A stretch of 12,435 nucleotides of DNA from Candidatus Poseidoniaceae archaeon (GTDB lineage Archaea; Thermoplasmatota; Poseidoniia; Poseidoniales; Poseidoniaceae). The stretch spans positions 1 through 12,435 of the forward strand of contig JAQXFJ010000094.1 of the NCBI GenBank assembly GCA_029250385.1, written 5' to 3'. Positions within the stretch are counted from its first letter, which is position 1; each line of letters begins with the position of its first letter. The notes under the pieces were generated by a model. It saw only the letters and a list, made by a program, of their open reading frames with translations, was not told where the DNA came from and ran no database searches. Below, one piece after another: positions 8,832 to 12,435 of this stretch. Both the position numbers and the translations under genes were made by a program.

Positions 8832-10874
8832 TTAGTTACGTTTTACTCTTTTGAAAAACCGTTTAGCAAAGGCTTTGGTGGTTTGTGGGTCATTAGTTGC
8901 ATTCATTTTCATAGACTTTGGATAACAGTTTGTGTAAGTTCTGTCCCCATTACGCTTGTCTAGAAGCAATATCAACGCTCTATCTTCAACAGATCTAATT
9001 GGACGACCCATCGCCTGTAAAATTGAATTTATGGCTGGTTGTGTAACGGTATACCTCCATGCGTTTTCCTTACCAAACTTGTCACCAACATACTCTTTCA
9101 AGGAGTTAGACAAAACCGATGGTGGTGGATTGGGAATTCCAATACAAACTACAGAACTTAATATTCCATCATTATAATCGATGCCTTCAGACAATCTTGC
9201 CCCAAACACTCCGCATAATAGTATGCGATTTCCAGAACTTCGTTCGCTTTTTAGTTCAGCAACTATTTTGTCGATATCATCTTTTGACCAGTCTCTAGAC
9301 TCAACTCTCTTCTTAACGCCTTTGAAATATACATCACCAATAATTTCATCCATCAATCGATATGATGGGCAGAACACCGCAATATGGCCTTCACTGCCAT
9401 CAATTAGTGCTTGAATGTGTGAGCGCATTCGGTTCCACATAATTTCAGAGCGTTCGTTATATCTAGTTGTGACATCTTTGGCAATCAAGACAGGTCTTCT
9501 TTCTCCGGCAAAAGGAGATTTGTATGAGGTTTTTGTAGTGAGATGTTTGGGAAGTGACAAAATGTCTGCATACATTCCAGGTGGGTATAGAGTTCCTGAC
9601 ATTAATATGGAACCGCTACATGTTGCGAATATTTCTCCTGACAACACCCCGGGGTCTAGTAAGTGAGTAGTGATTTTACCTTCCTTGCCTTTGGTTGAAA
9701 AAACCATACATAAGGCGGATGTGTTGCCATATTTCTCTACAGTGTCAAATATGTACGAGATTCGATGTGAATCCGGCTCGGAAGATTCTTCCTCACTTTC
9801 AGACTCAATCACAACTTTGGCCAATACTTCAGAGAGTTTATTCAGTCTTTTCTTTCTGTCGACAAAGGGTCTTAAATCCGAACTTTGACCAATTTTCATT
9901 TGCCCGACTATACCTTCAAACTCATCACATGCTTGATGGATTTTTTCGGTAAACTGTGAGATGTTGACCATGATTTCATCATCATCTGATACTTGTGAAT
10001 GAAGGGACCTAAAATAATCACCCAACTTAACTCTGAGTAATTTGATGACTTCAAAAGTCCATTGTACTTCTTCAAGAGATTGCATGGTATTGGCTGAAGG
10101 GTTTTTCATAGCAGAGTTTTCCAAAGTACCCATGTATTCTTCTAGTTCCATGGCTGCATTTCGAATAATTATTGGAGTAATTACACGCTCCATGCTCATT
10201 CTTATTCTGTCAGGTAAATTGTGAGCTTCGTCAACGATTAGAATACAATTGTTCAAACTAACTCCCATTGAAGGCAATGAATTCTCTCTAACTTGTTCGG
10301 CAAATATATGGTTATAATCACAGACAAGTATGTCACTATCCTTGACCGCAGATCGACATGTCTGCCACGCACAAACACCCCATGTCTTTGACTTATCCAC
10401 TATTTCCTCAACATGTCGAGGGTGTTCTAAAATGAATTTTCTGACATCATCTTTGAGTCGTCCTCTGGCTGATTCACTAGAGCCTTGCTCGCACAAACAT
10501 CTTCCAGTTTGAATATCAACAACTTCGCACATTGATTCCCGGCCAATAATATCAACCACTTTGATGGGGCGTCTGACCCCCTCAATCATCGAATTAATTT
10601 TTCTGACAGTATCAATGACAATTTTATGTTGCGATTGTCGACCAGTTAGGAATAATATGTGCGGTTTTTCATTTTTATTGAGGGCGGCTTCTAAAGCGGC
10701 AGCTATTGCAGCAGCAGTCTTACCAATTCCAGTAGGAGCGGCCGCGAGGTGGTGGCCATTTTTCTTTAGTGATTCACGGCACTCTCGAATCATATCTATT
10801 TGGCCTGGTCGAGGCTCAATATGCGCTAAAAACGGAAACTCGCCACCACCACCGATGATAGAATCTCCCGCCAT
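8832..10874 (-). CDS. XPD/Rad3-family ATP-dependent DNA helicase (iron-sulfur type)
   Basis: This 680-residue superfamily 2 helicase has a Q-motif-like RPGQ (22-25), Walker A APTGIGKT (46-53), DEAH with its following Asn (VDEAHN, 214-219), and motif VI QAMGRPIR (620-627) followed by DRALILLLDKR, all characteristic of XPD/Rad3/DinG relatives. Between motifs I and II lie four cysteines (C116, C126, C128, C168) placed like the XPD 4Fe-4S ligands, with the typical following segment DSDILVCDYNHIF. Members unwind DNA 5' to 3' and act in nucleotide excision repair or replication-stress responses; the exact role in this archaeon is inferred. The length fits archaeal XPD. No clear ribosome binding site precedes the ATG, but a TATA-like element about 25 bases upstream suggests a leaderless transcript. 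The Hsp20-like gene follows on the same strand. Confidence 0.9.
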   Translation of the reverse strand: MAGDSIIGGGGEFPFLAHIEPRPGQIDMIRECRESLKKNGHHLAAAPTGIGKTAAAIAAALEAALNKNEKPHILFLTGRQSQHKIVIDTVRKINSMIEGVRRPIKVVDIIGRESMCEVVDIQTGRCLCEQGSSESARGRLKDDVRKFILEHPRHVEEIVDKSKTWGVCAWQTCRSAVKDSDILVCDYNHIFAEQVRENSLPSMGVSLNNCILIVDEAHNLPDRIRMSMERVITPIIIRNAAMELEEYMGTLENSAMKNPSANTMQSLEEVQWTFEVIKLLRVKLGDYFRSLHSQVSDDDEIMVNISQFTEKIHQACDEFEGIVGQMKIGQSSDLRPFVDRKKRLNKLSEVLAKVVIESESEEESSEPDSHRISYIFDTVEKYGNTSALCMVFSTKGKEGKITTHLLDPGVLSGEIFATCSGSILMSGTLYPPGMYADILSLPKHLTTKTSYKSPFAGERRPVLIAKDVTTRYNERSEIMWNRMRSHIQALIDGSEGHIAVFCPSYRLMDEIIGDVYFKGVKKRVESRDWSKDDIDKIVAELKSERSSGNRILLCGVFGARLSEGIDYNDGILSSVVCIGIPNPPPSVLSNSLKEYVGDKFGKENAWRYTVTQPAINSILQAMGRPIRSVEDRALILLLDKRNGDRTYTNCYPKSMKMNATNDPQTTKAFAKRFFKRVKRN

Positions 10875-10895
10875 AATTAACAGCCAATGTCGACG

Positions 10896-10903
10896 ATTCT
10901 AAA
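10896..10903 (-). promoter_or_regulatory. Possible leaderless promoter (TATA-like) for the helicase gene
   Basis: The minus strand reads TTTAGAAT, centred about 25 bases upstream of the helicase ATG (10874), preceded by GCGAATCC, which could act as a TFB recognition element. This spacing would place the transcript start at or next to the ATG, consistent with the missing ribosome binding site. Imperfect TATA match; low confidence. Confidence 0.35.
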
Positions 10904-10939
10904 GGATTCGCCTCGCGGCCGCACTAATCTTGAATAATT

Positions 10940-10968
10940 GTGCCCAGAAAAGTGGGGGGTCTGGGCAC
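10940..10968 (-). terminator. Perfect 9-bp hairpin after the 67-residue gene: terminator or 3' UTR stem-loop
   Basis: GTGCCCAGA (10940-10948) and TCTGGGCAC (10960-10968) are exact inverted complements with an 11-base loop; on the minus-strand transcript the loop reads CCCCCCACTTT. The stem begins 15 bases after the stop codon at 10984-10986. On the minus strand it is followed by AATTATTC, only weakly U-rich, so this may be an mRNA-end or stabilising structure and not a classical intrinsic terminator. Confidence 0.45.
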
Positions 10969-10983
10969 GTGGAAACCACCAAC

Positions 10984-11187
10984 TCAGCTAGCTGGGGTGG
11001 AATTTGAGTCCCCCCAACCGCCTCCAGGGGGGGTAAAGGAGTCGTCACTGTTGCTGGTGTCTCCTCCCAATGTTCCGTTACGTGCAAGACGGGCACGCAT
11101 CCGCAAGTTGTTGATGGTGACGAAACCGGATCTAATTTCATCACCCTTGAGGGTAGCATCACGATTTGTATTTTCGTTTTGCTTCAT
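10984..11187 (-). CDS. Unrecognised 67-residue small protein, apparently highly expressed
   Basis: The ATG at 11187-11185 is preceded, 8 bases upstream, by GAGGGG (plus-strand 11196-11201), the strongest ribosome binding site in the window. It starts 26 bp after the stop of the ribbon-helix-helix gene, so the two probably share a transcript. The protein begins MKQNENTNRD, has a basic, probably helical middle (NNLRMRARLARNG, with Arg at 30, 32, 34 and 37), and ends in a Gly/Pro/Ser-rich tail (TPPGGGWGDSNSTPAS). No Cys, signal peptide or membrane segment is present. Codons favour C endings and CGT for Arg (ttc, gtc, acc, atc, aac, cgt), unlike the AT-ending codons of the giant gene, suggesting selection for efficient translation. 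The basic stretch could bind nucleic acid, but no family is recognised. Overlapping frames on both strands are open too, so a noncoding RNA is the main alternative. Confidence 0.6.
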   Translation of the reverse strand: MKQNENTNRDATLKGDEIRSGFVTINNLRMRARLARNGTLGGDTSNSDDSFTPPGGGWGDSNSTPAS

Positions 11188-11213
11188 ATTCCCATCCCCT
11201 CTGCACTCTCACC

Positions 11214-11585
11214 TTATTCTTGGTATTCTTTGCTTTTCAAAGTCAAGGCTCTTGATTTCTCAAGAGCATCTTCGAGTTGTATTGTATCTTCATCTCTTTT
11301 TATCGAGTTTGTAATGTATAACTTAAGTCCTTCAAGGGCAGCTTGTTCTTTACTGGTTCCTTCAAGTTCGTAGAGCATTTCGAGGTGCATCTTATCTCTT
11401 CTACCTAGTGGGATTTTGATAGTATCCATTTCTGGCAATCTTGGTTGTCCTCTAAGATAATCCTGGATTGCTAGTCTAACAACATCAGATCGGTTTCTTG
11501 CACCATGTTGCCCAATCTTGGCATCTAGCAGCATCAAGTCCTCTTCATTGATACGAAGAGATATGTGTGAACTTGGTGCTGCCAT
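11214..11585 (-). CDS. Ribbon-helix-helix (CopG/NikR-like) regulator, possibly a fused tandem RHH
   Basis: Residues 6-46 form a clear RHH unit: strand HISLRIN, helix EEDLMLLDAKIGQHG, then NRSDVVRLAIQDYLRG, the usual second helix with its N-terminal RS(D/E) cap. Residues 54-96 repeat the same order more loosely (TIKIPLGRRDK, MHLEMLYELEG, TSKEQAALEGLKLYITNSIK), suggesting a second RHH that could make a single-chain pseudo-dimer. The last 27 residues are charged and helical. RHH proteins bind DNA through paired strands and often repress their own promoter. The ATG at 11585-11583 follows GAGG (plus-strand cctc at 11593-11596). Its product is encoded just upstream of the 67-residue gene, and palindromes lie around its TATA box. 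No ligand-binding domain such as NikR's is seen. Confidence 0.85.
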   Translation of the reverse strand: MAAPSSHISLRINEEDLMLLDAKIGQHGARNRSDVVRLAIQDYLRGQPRLPEMDTIKIPLGRRDKMHLEMLYELEGTSKEQAALEGLKLYITNSIKRDEDTIQLEDALEKSRALTLKSKEYQE

Positions 11586-11618
11586 GTGTCTTCCTCAACA
11601 TACGGTACGTTAGAGAGC

Positions 11619-11625
11619 ATATAAA
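11619..11625 (-). promoter_or_regulatory. TATA box of the ribbon-helix-helix gene
   Basis: The minus strand reads TTTATAT within ACGTTTATATGC, a good archaeal TATA box, 34-40 bases upstream of the ATG. Transcription about 25 bases downstream would leave a short leader just containing the GAGG ribosome binding site. Short inverted elements (ATACG at 11600-11604 with CGTAT at 11626-11630; TACGT at 11606-11610 with ACGTA at 11625-11629) flank it and could be operator half-sites. Confidence 0.6.
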
Positions 11626-11638
11626 CGTATCTTTTTTG

Positions 11639-11658
11639 GTGACGAATTGTCACACAAT
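11639..11658. promoter_or_regulatory. Two overlapping palindromes: candidate operator in the divergent promoter region
   Basis: GTGAC-gaatt-GTCAC (11639-11653) and ATTGT-cac-ACAAT (11646-11658) are both perfect 5-bp inverted repeats and overlap by eight bases. They lie just upstream of the TATA box of the ribbon-helix-helix gene, where an autoregulator or activator could act. The binding protein is not known; the adjacent RHH protein is the simplest candidate. Confidence 0.4.
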
Positions 11659-11744
11659 GTAATACGCTGGAATATGTTCTACTTAAACATGGCTAGTGGT
11701 TCGCTATGGCCCGTTTCGAATCTGGTTGAAAGAACATTTGACTG

Positions 11745-11757
11745 TTATAATCATATA
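11745..11757 (+). promoter_or_regulatory. TATA-like promoter of the 149-residue gene, probably leaderless
   Basis: TTATAATCATATA lies 22-34 bases upstream of the ATG at 11779. There is no Shine-Dalgarno match in the bases before the ATG, so a transcript starting at or very near the start codon fits both observations. Confidence 0.5.
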
Positions 11758-11778
11758 CCTTAGACCTCTAGAACAATT

Positions 11779-12228
11779 ATGAGCGTAACACCAAGCCGAG
11801 GTCTGTATCTTTACTTGAGAACCTTAGATATTGCAATGGATGATGAAATCGTTACAGATGATGAAGCTAGTATTCTACACGTATTAGCCAATGCTCTGGG
11901 CGTATCCCCAGGCAGTACAGCTGAGTGCCTGTCAATAGTAAGAGGTGACGAAAAAAACCCGTTCGATGATTTAGAAGAGGACTATTCAGGGCACCATTTA
12001 GGTGATGTAACAACATACCAAAGTGCACTGATTGCTGCTCTTGATGATGAAGTAATTACCGAAGACGAATGGTCAATGCTTGAAGTGTTGAGAAATTTGA
12101 TCGGTCTTCAGCCAGACCAGCATGGTATGATTGAGGAAGCTATTCGTCAAATGGCTGATGTTGACACTAATGGTACTAGACGTATTGAACGACTAAACCG
12201 CTTTAACACGGTTTGTCCATTCAACTGA
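11779..12228 (+). CDS. Acidic two-repeat protein with TerB-like or EF-hand-like helical units, function unknown
   Basis: This 149-residue protein has an ungapped internal duplication: residues 12-56 align with 80-124. The shared core reads DDE(I/V)(V/I)T(D/E)DE-x-S-(I/M)-L-x-V-L-x-N-x-(L/I)-G. A helix, an acidic 'DGE(I/V)T..E' turn and a second helix resemble half-units of TerB-like domains, or a degenerate EF-hand, but neither assignment is secure. An acidic linker (DEKNPFDDLEEDYSGHH) joins the copies, and the C-terminus is basic and ends with CPFN. No signal peptide or membrane segment is present, so it is probably cytoplasmic. It is transcribed away from the RHH gene and toward gdhA, with 88 bp before gdhA. 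No Shine-Dalgarno site precedes the ATG. Confidence 0.75.
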   Translation: MSVTPSRGLYLYLRTLDIAMDDEIVTDDEASILHVLANALGVSPGSTAECLSIVRGDEKNPFDDLEEDYSGHHLGDVTTYQSALIAALDDEVITEDEWSMLEVLRNLIGLQPDQHGMIEEAIRQMADVDTNGTRRIERLNRFNTVCPFN

Positions 12229-12316
12229 AAACCAAGCCCTTAGCCTTGCAGGACGGGGCAACTATTAGAAGGGGGGAAAAATTGGACGGGCCATCACAAA
12301 GTGATTAGGTGTAGTA
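12229..12316 (+). promoter_or_regulatory. Leader region of gdhA with ribosome binding site and small hairpin
   Basis: AGGTG (12307-12311) sits 5 bases before the gdhA ATG as a ribosome binding site. Just upstream, ATCAC-aaa-GTGAT (12293-12305) can form a 5-bp hairpin. A purine run (aaggggggaaaaa) lies near 12269-12281 with no start codon served by it. An in-frame TGA at 12302-12304, with no start codon between it and the ATG, fixes the gdhA start. No convincing TATA box was seen, so gdhA may be read through from the 149-residue gene or use an atypical promoter. Confidence 0.4.
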
Positions 12317-12435
12317 ATGAGCGCTATTGAATCTATATATCAAAAAGTAATTGCCCGAGACCCAAACCAACCAGAATTCCACCAAGCAGTCACCGAAGTC
12401 CTCGAATCACTCGCTCCATTCCTCCAGCAAAATCC
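12317..12435 (+). CDS. gdhA: Glutamate dehydrogenase, bacterial-type hexameric subfamily (3' partial)
   Basis: The 39 complete codons plus a CC that can only begin a Pro codon read MSAIESIYQKVIARDPNQPE and on to FLQQNP. The pattern RDPNQ-x-EF-x-QAV-x-EV, then PFL-x-QNP, closely follows the N-terminus of the Escherichia coli-type NADP glutamate dehydrogenase (about 450 residues), not that of the shorter typical archaeal enzymes. The enzyme interconverts 2-oxoglutarate plus ammonium and glutamate in the cytoplasm, linking carbon and nitrogen metabolism. The catalytic and nucleotide-binding parts are beyond the window, so cofactor preference cannot be seen. Codons are largely C-ending (gac, ttc, cac, gtc, acc, ctc), consistent with high expression. 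The start is fixed by the upstream in-frame stop and an AGGTG ribosome binding site. Confidence 0.9.
   Translation, partial: MSAIESIYQKVIARDPNQPEFHQAVTEVLESLAPFLQQN

Noticed and set aside
10738..10922. A 12-bp GC-rich inverted repeat (10738-10749 and 10911-10922), containing GCGGCCGC
   Set aside because: Several 12-bp inverted pairs are expected by chance in a window of this size. One copy lies in the helicase Walker A region and there are no element-like flanks, so it is probably coincidence despite the unusual GC content.
10899..11162. An 87-codon minus-strand frame overlapping the 67-residue gene
   Set aside because: It lacks a ribosome binding site, gives a Pro/Thr-rich sequence without plausible structure, and competes with a frame that has a strong start and biased codons.
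10940..11314. A 124-codon plus-strand reading frame (GTG start) across the small-gene region
   Set aside because: It runs antisense to the RHH and 67-residue genes, has no ribosome binding site or promoter, and its composition (runs of Leu, Ser, Phe) is what reverse reading of those genes gives.
11690..11735. A T-loop-like stretch (CCGTTTCGAATCTGG) hinting at a tRNA
   Set aside because: No acceptor stem, D-arm or anticodon arm can be placed around it, and it lies in a promoter region.
11674..11763. A 29-codon frame starting ATGTTC in the divergent intergenic region
   Set aside because: Too short, without a ribosome binding site, and it overlaps the promoter of the 149-residue gene.
12195..12214. 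A 6-bp hairpin (AAACCG and CGGTTT) at the end of the 149-residue gene as a terminator
   Set aside because: It lies inside the coding sequence before the stop codon and is not followed by a T-run.

Overview
The window looks like a chromosomal segment of an AT-rich planktonic archaeon. The best guess is Marine Group II (Candidatus Poseidoniales, Thermoplasmatota), at moderate confidence. This rests on an XPD/Rad3-type iron-sulfur helicase, TATA-box promoters with very short or no leaders, ribbon-helix-helix regulators, and a giant sequon-rich surface protein combining calcium-binding repeats, a transglutaminase-like fold, Ig-like repeats and a DUF4129-like tail. No mobile element, CRISPR array, rRNA or tRNA was found.

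Layout. Bases 1-8298 (+) are the 3' part of one enormous surface-protein gene whose start lies upstream of the window. Its order is TSP3-type acidic calcium repeats, a transglutaminase-like domain that appears to have lost its catalytic His, about 16 Ig-like units, one membrane span, and a cytoplasmic DUF4129-like helical tail. It converges, with only 3 bp between, on a minus-strand pair: the XPD-like helicase (10874-8832) and a downstream 158-residue protein with an Hsp20-like C-terminus (8778-8302).

Further along the minus strand is a small unit, 11585-10984. It encodes a 123-residue regulator that seems to contain two fused ribbon-helix-helix units, followed 26 bp later by an unrecognised 67-residue protein. 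That small gene has a strong ribosome binding site, C-ending codons typical of highly expressed genes, and GC-rich potential RNA structure at its 3' end, including a perfect 9-bp hairpin after the stop.

A 193-bp divergent intergenic region (11586-11778) carries a TATA box for each direction and two overlapping palindromes next to the regulator's promoter. On the plus strand follow a 149-residue acidic protein made of two copies of a TerB-like or EF-hand-like helical unit, then the first 40 codons of gdhA, a bacterial-type glutamate dehydrogenase cut by the window end.

The genes do not form one obvious pathway. The most unusual items are the catalytically defective transglutaminase-like giant surface protein and the tandem-RHH plus 67-residue unit with its structured GC-rich 3' end.
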